A DNA stretch of 22,063 nucleotides from Elysia marginata (lineage: Eukaryota > Mollusca > Gastropoda > Plakobranchidae), in the NCBI GenBank assembly GCA_019649035.1, contig BMAT01006617.1, positions 253,894-275,956 on the forward strand, in the 5' to 3' direction. Every line of letters begins with the position of its first letter. Position 1 is the first letter of the stretch. This document shows, one piece after another, positions 8,749 through 18,887 of this stretch. A program made the translations under genes and the position numbers. The notes beneath the pieces are model-generated. The model worked only from the letters and a program-made list of their open reading frames with translations, had not been told where the DNA came from and searched no databases.

Positions 8749-9090
8749 TTCTAGTAATCTATATCTAGAAGTCATATCGATGATTCGTAATTGAATACCT
8801 ACTCAGTCAAGAAGGTCTAATCTAGATTCTAGACTCTATAATTCACAAAGTATTAATTAGGATCTAGATCTATCTACATTCCAACTAGGTATAGATCAAG
8901 GTCTAGATTTCCAGAGTATTAGTATTCAAATCTAGATTAGATCTTTCTAATACTTAATCTTAGATTCTAAGATCTATATGAGCACTCAATTTTAAAAGGC
9001 TTAATTTACAAAGGTTAAGCCAAAGTCTTGCAATTTTCATAGATCTAGAATCTAGATACATCTAATCTACATCTAGATATAGGCGTACAT
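8749..9090. repeat. TCTAGATC-rich low-complexity block 1
   Basis: It is dense in degenerate AGATCTAGAT and TCTAGATT words in both orientations (the core is palindromic) over about 340 bases. Similar blocks occur at about 14390, 15990 and 18020. It lies directly upstream of the broken THAP gene. Confidence 0.8.
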
Positions 9091-9187
9091 CTTCTAAATT
9101 TAATATCAAGAGTGAGATTTCTCAAACCGAGACCTGCATCCCTGTCCCATCTGTGATTGTAAACCCATAAACAGATGATCTTTCAAA

Positions 9188-10005
9188 ATGCCCAATAAAT
9201 GTGGTGTTATGAACTGCAAGGGGAACTATATGTGAAGCAAACGAGTGTCGTGTTTTTAGATTACCTAAAGATGACTTTAACCAACATTTATGGTTGAACG
9301 CCCTTCCTCCTCGTGAATATTTTACCATCGATCCTTTGAAATTCTCCATTTGTGAAAAACACTGGCCAGCGGATACTCAAATTATTAAAGTACCTGGTAA
9401 ATCCCCAAGACCAGCATCACCGCCAAGAATTTTTGATGCTGCACCTTCATGTCTACCATCAAAATCAGCACCGCGTCAACCAAAAGTTGAAGATAGACAG
9501 CTTGACTAATTTTTGAAAAATGATAAGATTTCTTCATTTGCAGAGTTTTCTCCTGACAAACAGCTTCTGAAAAAGTATGATAACTGTATAATTTCCCGCA
9601 ATAACGACAGATAATTATATAATTCTATTCATGGCAGAGGATTACAAGGAAAGTTCTGTATCTATTATTGTTCACAAAAAACCAGCATTGTGTTCACCCC
9701 TTACTCTCTCTGCTTTCAAGAATGGTATTAATGTACCTCTAAGCAAAATATTGAATCCTAACAACGGATTGAGCTCTTATTCACAGTTCTTTGAAGCAGT
9801 GAACTCAGTTCTAAACCATAAAATTTCTTCACAACATTTTCGGGCTGCACGTCCTGTCAATAAAGTAGTCCTTGGGTATAGCATATAAATAACTGACAGA
9901 CACATGGAGAAAGTGAAGAAGGTAGAGAAACCAATGCCTTTTGATGTGCATATTGAACCTATAATACAAGCTTTATATATTAACTTTCCTTTGTCATTGG
10001 AATAA
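9188..10005 (+). pseudogene. THAP-domain protein, broken copy (transposon-related or dead gene)
   Basis: The start ATG at 9188 opens MPNKCGVMNCKGNY. After one extra base at about 9230 the frame continues CEANECRVFRLPKDD, then LWLNALPP and SICEKHWPAD. This supplies the THAP zinc ligands: Cys-x4-Cys near the N-terminus and Cys-x2-His later. THAP domains bind DNA and occur in P-element-type transposases and in host regulators derived from them. Downstream frames continue recognisably coding-like: a lysine-rich stretch to a stop at 9612, then a second frame from 9631 with LTLSAFKNGINVPLSKIL and an in-frame stop at 9886, up to TAA at 10003. There are at least two frameshifts and three stops, so it is not functional as written. 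No RNase H-like transposase core was recognised and no terminal repeats were found. The parent could be a mobile element or a multicopy host family. Confidence 0.75.
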
Positions 10006-10197
10006 AACGCAATAAAATGCAGTATGGGTAGTTTTCTCATTAGATTTGCAGCCTAAATCTGTGAAAAAACAACAAAAGAAATCAAAATATTTCGGTGAAA
10101 GTGTCAATAATAGATTTCAACAGCTATAGATTAAAATGGAATGGGCCTGCGAGTACATTTCTTTTATCCTTTAGAACGGTTGAGATATATGGAGAAA

Positions 10198-10341
10198 AAA
10201 GAGAGATAGAGAGAGAAGGAGATAGATAGATAGATAGATATATATATAGAGAGAGAGCAAGAGATAGAGAAAGAGCGAGAGGGAGAGCAAGAGAGTGAGT
10301 GAGTGAGAGACAGACAGACAGACAGACAGACAGAGAGAGAA
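10198..10341. repeat. Compound GATA/GA/GTGA/CAGA microsatellite
   Basis: Successive blocks of GATA, GA, GAGT and CAGA units span about 140 bases. Confidence 0.95.
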
Positions 10342-10420
10342 AATTGTTTAGAATTGACTTTTATTTTACAATGGTATTAAATTAGACACAGTGCCTTTTT
10401 CATTTGGCCTGTAAAGAAAA

Positions 10421-10560
10421 AGGGAGAGAGAGAAAGAGGGAGAGAGAGAGAGAGAGAGAGAGAGNNNNNNNNNNNNNNNNNNNNNNNNNNNNNNNNNNNN
10501 NNNNNNNNAGAGAGAAAGAGATAGAGAAAGATAGAAAGAGAGATAGAGAGGCCGATAGAG
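10421..10560. repeat. (GA)n microsatellite containing an assembly gap
   Basis: GA repeats lie on both sides of 44 N bases at 10465-10508. The gap probably marks an unresolved repeat length. A protein frame read through it is not meaningful. Confidence 0.95.
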
Positions 10561-13029
10561 AGGTAGTTAGATAAATAGTTAGATACATACAGATAATTAT
10601 GATAAGATCATATACAACAGTTACTGTATTAATCATACAATATGGATAATGAACAAGATGAATGCCTCCCTCTCGTCTCTCATGAACGCAGCATTAGACA
10701 AGAAACTAACTTTAATAACATTGCTTTTTAGTAAGAAAAAAATCACTATTAACCCAAAGCTATCCCATCGGGTCGAATATATATACTACATGGAAAAGGC
10801 ATAAGAAAAAAAAAAGAACAGAAAACTGTATTGATCTAAATATCAAGGCATACTGCAATATGTAATATAAAAAACCCTATTGGACTATTTGCGAGACAAA
10901 TGTATGGTTACTTTTGCATCCGTATTTTATAGGCTACAGTGCAGCACACTTAAGAAAATATGTTTAGGACAAGTTAAAACAAAAGTTAATACATGTATTA
11001 ACCCAGGTTTCTCTTATTCATAAAAATTACTATTAAATCAAGGGAACGAACATGAATACGAGATTGGCATCAGTGTTATGATGGAACTATGAGAAGTAAT
11101 GACATGACGGATATAGATTTTGTGGTTACAGACTTTAATGGATAGCCCTTACAGATTCCATAAAATTTCTGGTTAAACTGTTGTCAGTAAGACTAAAGAG
11201 TCAGTGAACGTTTTCCATAAGGTGATTCCGTGGTTATCTTCCTTATAGATACCAGTTACTGTAACACACTAATACCGCAGTAAAGTCGACGAGCTGCCCT
11301 TTTACGAGTAACTCCATGCTACAGTTGGTTGTCGCAAAGCAGGTCTTTTAGTGGTGCAAGGGCTAGAACCAGAATAAGGCCTAAAGTTGAAAGACTCTTA
11401 CTCAGTCCCACTTGGAGTTAATCGTAGGTTACTGATGTTAGAGCAGTCGCGCTCGGAGAAGAGAGAGAGAAATACATGTGCAAGTTCCGTTGATTGTGCA
11501 TTCATAAATTTTCTATTTTTTTCTGATTTAAATGTTTCGCCAACGTGAACGAGTATTCGAGAATGATTGATGATTGCGTATTGTTGTTGGCTCAAATAAA
11601 TTCATTTAATAAATGTTTCTGATGCATATTGTTCCGTGTATTCTCTCAAGCTAATAATGACCTTTGGGGGCCTTATGTACAAATCTTTTTTAGTAACCCT
11701 ACATACAGGCCGAAAATTCTTTGAGTAAAACTAGTGAAACCCTATAGGTTATCCTGATTACATTTTAGACGTCATAATATATTGGGACAGTGATGTAATG
11801 TGCTCCTCTTCAAAATTACTGAATAAAGATAAACCGCCGTACTTATATTCCTTATGGATTATAGCAGAATTAATGGAGCGACAAAATGAAAGGACTTATA
11901 CATAGTTAAGTCATCAGCAACAAAGGCAAAGAAAACAAACAATATTTAATAGCAACCAACGATCACAACCATAGGCTAAACGAAAATTGTTTTTCCACTC
12001 GCTCATATAAAGATAATTGAAATATTTCTTTCCTCTTTCCATTCTGCAAAGAAATAAATACAGAAAGCCTGTCATGGAATGAAATGTAACAATGGTCTTT
12101 ACTCATCAAAAAATTTGAAAAGTAACTATGAGTAACATTAACAAACACTGACTACAAAAACATGTCACATTAATCACTTCTTTCCTTTCTCTGCCTCTTA
12201 ATTCTCGTGAGTACGCTTGCATGTATCGTGAAATTTGCGATCAACGACTCATTCGCACTTTGTCAAAAATAATGTGAAAAATTATCCAGATTTTAAATCT
12301 AAAGAAAAAGAGGAAAAAATAAACCTTGAAAAGACGTTTTTTCTCAGGTCAGAATTTCCGACATCTGACTCATAAGGACGGGGTCATGAGAAAATTGTTT
12401 TTAAAAGTTCAAACTGCCTTTGTTAAAGTCAACGCGCCCTCTTAATAATTTGTTCTTTGGTAAGACGTTGCCTAGCACTGGGTAATACTCGCCGATACAT
12501 AATCTTTCGTTTTCTTTCATGAAGGCCAAAAAAAAAAATTAATCATAAAGACTCACTTCAGTCAACGAGTGTGACAGAGTTAAGTTAACAATCGGCTTCG
12601 TTTTTTCTACAAAAAGGGGAGCAACTGCACTTTCGGTATGAATCAATCAATGTACATGTGGTATAATAGCATACAATTTCAACTAGCCTAGGGACATAAT
12701 TCGATAAGTTAACTATAGTGATGGGTCGGCATCGATCCAACTGCACTCCGACCTCTTCCTAGTGTCAGCGTCTGGTTCGAAGGTTAAAAAAAGCTTTAAA
12801 AAACAACTTAACATTAACAAAAAGTAACAATTTCATAGGATGAAAATTTTAAAAAATTTACGAAAAAGAAAGTTTTTGATAGCCCACACTACTTTGTATA
12901 TTCGTAAAGATTCTTTTTTTTCAATATAAGAGGAACCAATGAATTGTGAATAGTCATGCAAGCGCAAAGAAATGCGGAAAAATTAATTTTTAAAAATTTA
13001 GCTGTAACAACATGATAAAAGAGGTTGTT

Positions 13030-13790
13030 AACATCCTTGTTTTTCCCTCTGCTCTTCTATTGTATCTGTGTGGCTAAGAATATCATGTGAACAGTCCCTC
13101 TGTCTTAGCGGAAACCACTTTGGCTTTCAGGCAATGTCACGTCAAGAATGTGGGCATTGAGCCTGTCTAAAATGACCTCATAAGGATTTAGCATGCAATG
13201 CTAAAAGGGATATTCCACGATAGTAGTCATAGTTGGACTTGTCATCTCTGCACGTGTAAGAATATACAATTGTAGCATCTTAAAAAATCCTGGGGCAGGT
13301 ATTCATCTTCTCAACACACGCAAAAAATTCAGTAAGCCTCTAGACCAAGGACTGGCCACTAGTTTTGAACACTTTACGTGGACTACCATATGGGCTTGCA
13401 ACTTTGTCACGCCGAGCTCTGTGATTGAATTCTGCACTTCGATTTCTGTCAGAAGGCCACCCATTTTTAACCAAAAGTGTCTCTCAGGAATATGTTTGAT
13501 TACTCTTGGGTCTATTGATGACAGCCTGTTGAGAAGGTGTTCAGAGTGTTCAGATAATATTTTGACAATGGTGTCATTAACAGCGAGAAGCTCGCCTTGC
13601 AGTTTTCGTACTGGGTCAACACCTTGTTGTGAAGGCCCATTATACTGGCACTTCTTTCAGGCCTGAATAAAACTAAAAGAGCTTCGCATTCTTTGAGTCA
13701 GCGTAACTCAGGGTTTCTTCTGCTTTTCTTTGCCACCATTCGTCTTTCATACATCGGAGTTGCCTCTAAACTTTCATCTGAGAAAACGAA
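13030..13790 (-). pseudogene. LINE (non-LTR retrotransposon) ORF2 fragment, reverse-transcriptase N-terminal part
   Basis: Read on the minus strand, about 13745-13672 gives DEWWQRKAEETLSYADSKNAKLF, typical of the linker between endonuclease and RT in LINE polyproteins. It is followed by a HLLNRLSSIDPRVIKHIPER region. At about 13280-13200 comes DATIVYSYTCRDDKSNYDYY and then RGISLLA, an early RT motif. Near 13090 is an FR*DRGTVHMIF segment, the next conserved RT block. The catalytic YxDD region is not present, because the fragment ends near 13035. Stops and frameshifts separate the pieces, so it is dead and truncated. In a live element this protein would copy its own RNA at a nicked chromosomal site. 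The clade is not assigned. Confidence 0.8.
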
Positions 13791-13799
13791 ACCTGTCTT

Positions 13800-14040
13800 A
13801 GATATGTTAATATAAGATAAAAAGATAGATATAACGATGGCTGGATACATAGGTAACGGGTATAAAGATGGACAGATGGGGGGACTTGTTGATATAACTG
13901 TAATTAGATAAAAAGATAAATATAGAGGCCTAAACAGACAGACAGGTTTATAGATACACGTAGATAGTTAAGTACAGTAGGTACAAGTACCGGTAGTACA
14001 ATGGATGGACGAAAAGATAGATACATATTAAATAGACATT
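13800..14040. repeat. Degenerate GATA/GACA-rich repeat
   Basis: Many AAAGATAGATA, GACAGACAG and TAGATA words with heavy interruption: an old, decayed microsatellite next to the LINE fragment. Confidence 0.7.
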
Positions 14041-14150
14041 TAAATATTCATATGACATTTTGCGCATATATGAGGTTAGGTGTTCGAATTGTGATAGTTA
14101 AAAGAAGCCCATATGTATTTTAATTATAAAATATCCAGATCTTACTTTCA

Positions 14151-14320
14151 TTTACCTCGTCTTTACAGCCTTGTTTCACCAGGAATTCATTGAGCCGTAT
14201 CATCCTCTTGATGTTTTGATGTATCCGTGATCTGCTTTCTCGTGTCGACCAACTGACCATCTTACGCAGATTAACCTTTACAAACCACGAAAAAAAATCG
14301 CAAGGTGGAAGACCACACAC
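14151..14320 (-). other. Possible minus-strand coding exon, weak
   Basis: The minus strand holds an open frame starting MCGLPPCDFFSWF, continuing VSWSTRESRSRIHQNIKRM and RLNEFLVKQGCKDE. It then meets a GTAAAT donor-like site (rightmost base 14150), which would make it a first or internal exon. The composition is basic and looks protein-like. I recognise no domain, and no partner exon was found within the window. It could equally be a chance frame or a transposon relic. Confidence 0.25.
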
Positions 14321-14388
14321 AGAAGTTATTGTTTCGCCTGCATCCCAACTTTTTGTTTGAAATTCTGCAAGTTAGGTCTACACCTTGA

Positions 14389-14512
14389 CAGTTCTAGATC
14401 GAGTGTATTAAACTATGAATTAAATCTAGGAATGAGTATAGATAGTTTTGATTAGCTCTAGATCTATAAGATATCTTGATATAGTGTCTACTGTCTAGAC
14501 TAGGCATGGATC
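14389..14512. repeat. TCTAGATC-rich low-complexity block 2
   Basis: Repeated TTCTAGATC, CTCTAGATCTATAAG and CTGTCTAGACTAGG words, of the same type as the block at 8749-9090. Confidence 0.65.
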
Positions 14513-15988
14513 TACCCAAGGTTTTGCGCGTCATGCTTTCTTCGATTTTAGGCTCTGCGTGTTTTTTTATGAGATTTCTCTAGCCGACATACGTTACACT
14601 AGCTATTATGTAGGACCTTAGTCGGTATAATTCACACAGCCCACGTGACACAGGGTTTGCAAAACCTCAATATTCACTTCCGTCTTAGCCGATCTAGTCT
14701 TTGCGTGTTAAACTTTCTTCAATTTTTCAAAAGTTTATAACCACCTTTTCCTTAATACATACTAATTGGTACTTTTTCCAGTGCCAAAAGAGGATTTCTT
14801 TCCTCTTGTTTAGGTTTGGCTTTTTAGCGAGGGTAGTCCTATACTATTTCTTGAAATCGAGTAAGCAAAGGTTGCATGTAGATGTATTGAAAAATGTGTT
14901 CCATTTTTTTTTGCTTCATAGCAAATGAAAATCTTATTTGTTATGTTTTAAGAAGTAAGGTTAGGGGATGAGGGGAACGGCCCCTGTTTTAGGCTGAGTT
15001 ATCGACATCGGGTCATGCCATTTTGAGGTCCATATTTTTAGAGTTGTGTAAAGTTGAACCACAGTGATCGAAACAAGTAAAAAAGGTGGGATTATTCAAG
15101 AATTCTCCCAAGTTTGGAAGATTTTCTTTAAAAAATGTTGAAAAAAAATCACTTTCTTTAAAAAAAATAATTTTGAAAAAGCATGTTTTTTACAATATAA
15201 AAACCCACATTTTTTCAAAGACGCAACCGTTTTAAAGTTTGAAATAGTTTGAATGAAAAGCGTGGAATTTGATAGATTTAAAAAACCCTAAACTTTGATG
15301 CTAAAAATTCAAGATGGAGACCGCCACCAAAGCAACCATGATAAATAAAAACTTTTAAACTGATATTTTCCTCTAATTTGACCATTCCTAGAAATTTAAA
15401 AACAAAAATAAAAAAGACAGGTACCTCAAGACGCGTGGCCCCGTCTTGTTGTGAGGTTGAACCTTGCTACTTTTCCGGACGTTTTTGCATTAGAGAAATT
15501 TCTAGAAAGCTGTGTTTCTTTACTTTGATGAGGATTTTAAATCAAGGATGGAAGGTAGATTTTTTTGTTTGTGTGTAAAGTTAAAAGTATTATAATTTAT
15601 TGGGCTTTTTATTGTGACTTTTTAAAAATAAAATCCTGTGTTAAGATCGAGTTTCACCAATAAGTCAACGACTTAATGTAAGCCAATATGAAAAAAATAC
15701 TTAATCAGTTACTTTAAAATATGGGCACATTATTATTTTTCATAAATAGGCGTGCCCTCGCATTTTTTAGACTGTAACGAGACCGCTATTTTATGCACAG
15801 GTATTCTAGTTGATAGAGTAAGTGTAGTTTAAATGAACCCATATTCCCGCGCTGTTCAAGGCTCCCATTGTGATACCAAAGGTCTATTAGGCAAAAAAGG
15901 TGTCCTTTACCTTTCAATTGAAAGGCAACTCGACGTGCAGAGTATAAACCTTGCCTAAGTACAACGGAAGACAACATGCCGCCTAAAA
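14513..15988. other. Non-coding stretch, nothing recognised
   Basis: It contains long A and T runs (about 15120-15210). The open frames at 14701-14928, 15378-15578 and 15786-16010 show no motif or splice support. Confidence 0.45.
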
Positions 15989-16145
15989 CTTGGTCTAGAT
16001 TAAAACCCAATCTAGACTCTAGATCAATATTTCTTCTAGATCTAGATCTAAATCTAGACTATCTACATTTGTTTATTGATCTAAGACATATTTTAGACAC
16101 TTAATGTAGATTCTTGATCAAGATGTAATCTGGATTCTACTTGAT
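15989..16145. repeat. TCTAGATC-rich low-complexity block 3
   Basis: It contains the perfect run TCTAGATCTAGATCTAAATC and neighbouring degenerate copies. It lies about 200 bases upstream of the GPCR's first visible exon. Confidence 0.75.
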
Positions 16146-16348
16146 GCAGAATTGAAAGACAAAATTGGGAAGCGGACGGAACTATAGTTTTTAATGATGC
16201 ACATCCTTCCGCCTTCTAAAAATTTTCGTGGTGTCTAAACGTTGGCCGACATTTTTGGTCCATTGGAGATTTGACCTTTTTCATTCTTTTCCTCTCAGAG
16301 TCTCAGATACCAAACTGTTCACTCTATATACATACTCTAAAGACAAAG

Positions 16349-16783
16349 ATGACAACTATAGACTCCTTAGATGTAGATCTACATCAGAAACCCAAAAACT
16401 TTACTGGGATTGAGCCACTTATAAGCATAGCTGTCTATAACATGATCAGGAATGTGAACTTTTTTGTTCTCACACTCCCGTTGTCAATTCTGGGTATCCT
16501 TACGAATATTGCCAACGTTGTAGTCTTTTCGAAATTGGGGTTTTCGGAAAATTCAAACGTCCACTTTTTGGCCCTGTCCATATGTGATTTTACGAGTATA
16601 ATGCTTTCAGTGATAACTGGTGCACTATGCAATCCAGCCTTTAGAAACTTCAGTAGCTGGCCTTTAATGGTATACATGGGTCACTCTGTGACCCGTGCCA
16701 CAAAGGTCGCTGTGTGTGGGTCCGCCATGATGACAGCGGTCATATCTACAGAGCGATGCTTGGCTGTCATGTTCCCTTTGAAG
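16349..16783 (+). CDS. Rhodopsin-like GPCR, gastropod chemosensory-receptor-like, exon 1 (N-terminus to end of TM3)
   Basis: This is a seven-transmembrane receptor expected in the plasma membrane, signalling through heterotrimeric G proteins; the ligand is unknown. The exon encodes residues 1-145 of 329. The extracellular tail has an N-glycosylation site (NFT, residues 17-19). TM1 is about 38-60, with LTN at the usual Asn position. TM2 is about 72-92, with the conserved Asp in LALSICD. ECL1 has a second N-x-S site (NFSS). TM3 ends STERC, replacing the usual DRY, and is followed by MFPLK. The donor is AAG|GTAAGA at 16784, phase 0. I chose ATG 16349 because a good acceptor (TTTTCCTCTCAG, ending 16298) lies upstream, implying a 5'UTR exon. 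It would exclude the upstream ATG at 16271, which would add 26 residues. The ERC motif and PLK-I/VK-x-x-S/TPRR junction resemble receptors annotated as chemosensory in sea slugs; that comparison is from memory. Confidence 0.88.
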
Positions 16784-16980
16784 GTAAGAATGTAAAAAAC
16801 AAAATTTAAATGACAGGGTTTGAAGTGACGATCATGTTGGTGCGTTTTTTTTCAATTAAAAAGCAATCAAGTAATAAAACCAGATCTATTTAAAACAGAA
16901 GTGACCTGTTTCAACTTAAATTAATTTCCCATCTTTCCTTATTTTACCTTCTAAATGTTGGTACCAAAATCTTTCCACAG
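16784..16980 (+). other. GPCR intron, phase 0
   Basis: This 197-bp GT-AG intron starts GTAAGA and ends TCTTTCCACAG. It splits the second intracellular loop just after PLK, and both flanking codons are whole. Confidence 0.9.
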
Positions 16981-17535
16981 ATAAAGACTATGTTGTCACC
17001 GAGAAGAAATTTGTGTTTAATGCTGATCATATTCGGTTACCAGTTAACCTTTCTCACTATTACCTATGTTGACGTTGGACCTCCATACGACGTTTATTCA
17101 CCAAAACTGACATTGTACTGCATGGGCTTCTTCAGCGTTGCCTTGACATTTTGTTTTGTCTTGGTAACGATAACCACAATTTTCCTGGTGATTCGATTGC
17201 GCAGAAGCCTGGAGCGGCGGAAACAGATGACAACTACAACTTGTAAAACTATCAGAAAGGAAAACTCGCTTGTTAGAACTGTGATTGCAATCAGTTGTGT
17301 TTTTATTTGTTGTTCATTTCCTAATATTATGTACATTTTTGTAAATGCTGCATATACAAAGTTCTCCTACGATGATCCTTTTCTAGGAACTTTGGTACAA
17401 CTTGGGTATATGTATGTCTATGTATTCCAAGGAGTATGCAGTTCGGTGAATATCTTTTTCTATTACAAGACAAGTTCGAAATTTAAGAAAGTATTCTATG
17501 AGTGCTTTCCTTTTAGAAAAGCAGGACAGACTTAA
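16981..17535 (+). CDS. Rhodopsin-like GPCR, gastropod chemosensory-receptor-like, exon 2 (TM4 to C-terminus)
   Basis: It resumes IKTMLSPRR in frame and encodes residues 146-329, ending with TAA at 17533. TM4 is about 155-175 and TM5 about 188-215, followed by a basic third loop (RLRRSLERRKQM). TM6, about 243-267, has FICCSFPN: the Pro is kept but the usual CWxP Trp is absent. TM7, about 280-306, ends SSVNIFFYY, a variant of NPxxY without the Pro. A short cytoplasmic tail follows, with a basic KTSSKFKKVF helix-8-like start and a Cys (ECF) that could be palmitoylated. No frameshift or stop interrupts the two exons, so the gene appears functional. Expression in sensory epithelium would be the family expectation; nothing in the sequence proves it. 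A divergent peptide receptor is the main alternative. Confidence 0.88.
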   Translation: MKTMLSPRRNLCLMLIIFGYQLTFLTITYVDVGPPYDVYSPKLTLYCMGFFSVALTFCFVLVTITTIFLVIRLRRSLERRKQMTTTTCKTIRKENSLVRTVIAISCVFICCSFPNIMYIFVNAAYTKFSYDDPFLGTLVQLGYMYVYVFQGVCSSVNIFFYYKTSSKFKKVFYECFPFRKAGQT

Positions 17536-17629
17536 AACTTGGACGCTTTACAGTTACTTATAGTGTAATCCGCTTATCGAAATGCTTTTGAGATTGATAT
17601 AATATTTATTTTCGTTGTAAAGGAATGTC

Positions 17630-17639
17630 AATAAATAAA
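17630..17639 (+). promoter_or_regulatory. Overlapping poly(A) signals AATAAATAAA
   Basis: Two overlapping AATAAA hexamers begin 95 bases after the receptor's stop codon, a normal distance for a short 3'UTR. Confidence 0.7.
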
Positions 17640-18020
17640 ATACAAAGATGAAGAGGAAAAAAAGGGAGGTCAATGACCCTGATACCATTAATAATAAATA
17701 AGGACTTTTCTTGTTTTGGTTGTTTGTTTTTTTACGGTAAACGACATTGGGAGACATGTGTTGTAAGTTTTTCTTTTTCATTTATGAAATCAATTTTAAG
17801 AAAGCCATAATTTTCTTTACATTTTTCTCAATTTTGTTGTATCTCTGCGACCTCTAAACCAATGTAGACCACATTGTCTGTTTTGAAAACAAACAAACCG
17901 CTTCCTGTCTGAGCTAACAAAATGTCAAGGCTTGTTCACTGAATTTTGTTGTCATAAATCTAAATACATGACAGAAGCGATGAGATTTTAACCCACAAAA
18001 TCTACCATGATACACTAATA
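17640..18020. other. Non-coding spacer between the GPCR and the retrotransposon
   Basis: AT-rich. No LTR, primer-binding site or promoter could be recognised, although a 5' LTR of the downstream element would be expected here. Confidence 0.5.
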
Positions 18021-18102
18021 TCCTAGATCTATAACCACTAATTACTACCAGATAATAAAGTAAATTCAATTTATTAGATACTTATAGATCTAGATCTAGA
18101 CT
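18021..18102. repeat. TCTAGATC-rich low-complexity block 4
   Basis: CCTAGATCTATAAC and TTATAGATCTAGATCTAGAC occur just before the retrotransposon gag start. Confidence 0.7.
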
Positions 18103-18116
18103 CCCTTCAACGCTAT

Positions 18117-18800
18117 GCCTAAATCCGATACCTTTGTGGAGGGCAGTGAAACCCTCACAAATTATAAAGAACGCCTTGATGCATATCTCGATGCTTGATC
18201 TATAGTTGAGAACAAACACAAGGAAGTCTTGTTATCATCGATGGTGGTGAAAACCCTAAAACATTCTTTGTTCCCTAACACCACCAGAACTCCCATCAAG
18301 CAAAACATATGCCAATTTGTGTCAGATTCTACAAACACATTACTGCCTTTAGAAACTGTGGAGCGGTTTAAATTTTTCGAAACAAGTCAGGAAACTATTG
18401 AAAACATAACCGATTTCATTGCGGCGATCAAACGCCTGTCAGAACTTTGGGGCTGTTCTCCAAACCACCTTAAGGGACAGGTTCGTGTGCTCTCTCCGAG
18501 ATTAGGCGATTCAAAAGAGCGTGATCTCACCTTCGAAGGTGCAACAAATCTTGCACTCTCTATGGAAATGGCAAATCAGCATGCCCAGGACATGCAATTC
18601 AGTGCGGACAAATCTGTTCACAAATCCAATCACAAACTAAATTATACAGGCTTATCAAGGCACCTGACCCTGGTCAAACTGGCACACCCACACCTAGGAA
18701 TGATGGTTCAAGGACATCGTTTCCTCCATGCTTCTCTTGCGGGGAAACGAGCAACGTAAAAATTTATAAACGAAGTCCACGACTGCAAACAACTTCAATT
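18117..18800 (+). pseudogene. Ty3/gypsy gag, broken
   Basis: The ATG at 18117 opens MPKSDTFVEGSETL. The next residues (NYKERLDAYLDA) lead to an in-frame TGA at about 18196. The same frame then runs to 18759 with the helical capsid-like part: a KHSLFPNTTRTP segment, ERFKFFETSQETIENI, and LTFEGATNLALSMEMA. A frame change after about 18660 exposes FPPCFSCGETSN at about 18720-18755, the remnant of a CCHC zinc knuckle that keeps Cys-x2-Cys but lacks the His at the expected place. Gag would form the virus-like particle and bind the element's RNA. The stop and frameshift make it non-functional. Confidence 0.8.
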
Positions 18801-18887
18801 AAACTAAAAACTTACGCAAATCAATAATCATGCCTATAAGTCCATGTAGAGAAGAGCACAGAAATAGTAACTTTTCCACTTATGATT

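Larger units (their letters stand above)
10006..13029. other. Long non-coding stretch with microsatellites and an assembly gap
   Basis: Apart from the GATA/GA repeats and the N gap listed separately, I see no supported gene, RNA or transposon domain in these 3 kb. The open frames at 11398-11595 and 11963-12148 (minus) lack splice sites, motifs or codon bias. A TCCGACATCTGA word at 12357 resembles one in the weak repeat at 6024 and 7406. Confidence 0.5.

Noticed and set aside
9777..10040. Minus-strand frame over the THAP relic
   Set aside because: The + strand carries the recognisable domain and continuing blocks; this is its antisense shadow.
10400..10636. Ser/Leu-rich protein across the GA repeat
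   Set aside because: Translation of a microsatellite with an N gap in the middle.
13421..13666. Plus-strand frame over the LINE fragment
   Set aside because: The minus strand reads as LINE endonuclease-RT linker sequence; the + frame has no known motif.
17554..17781. Minus-strand frame after the GPCR
   Set aside because: It is Lys/Asn- and Leu/Phe-rich from AT-rich 3'UTR and spacer, with no motif or splice site.
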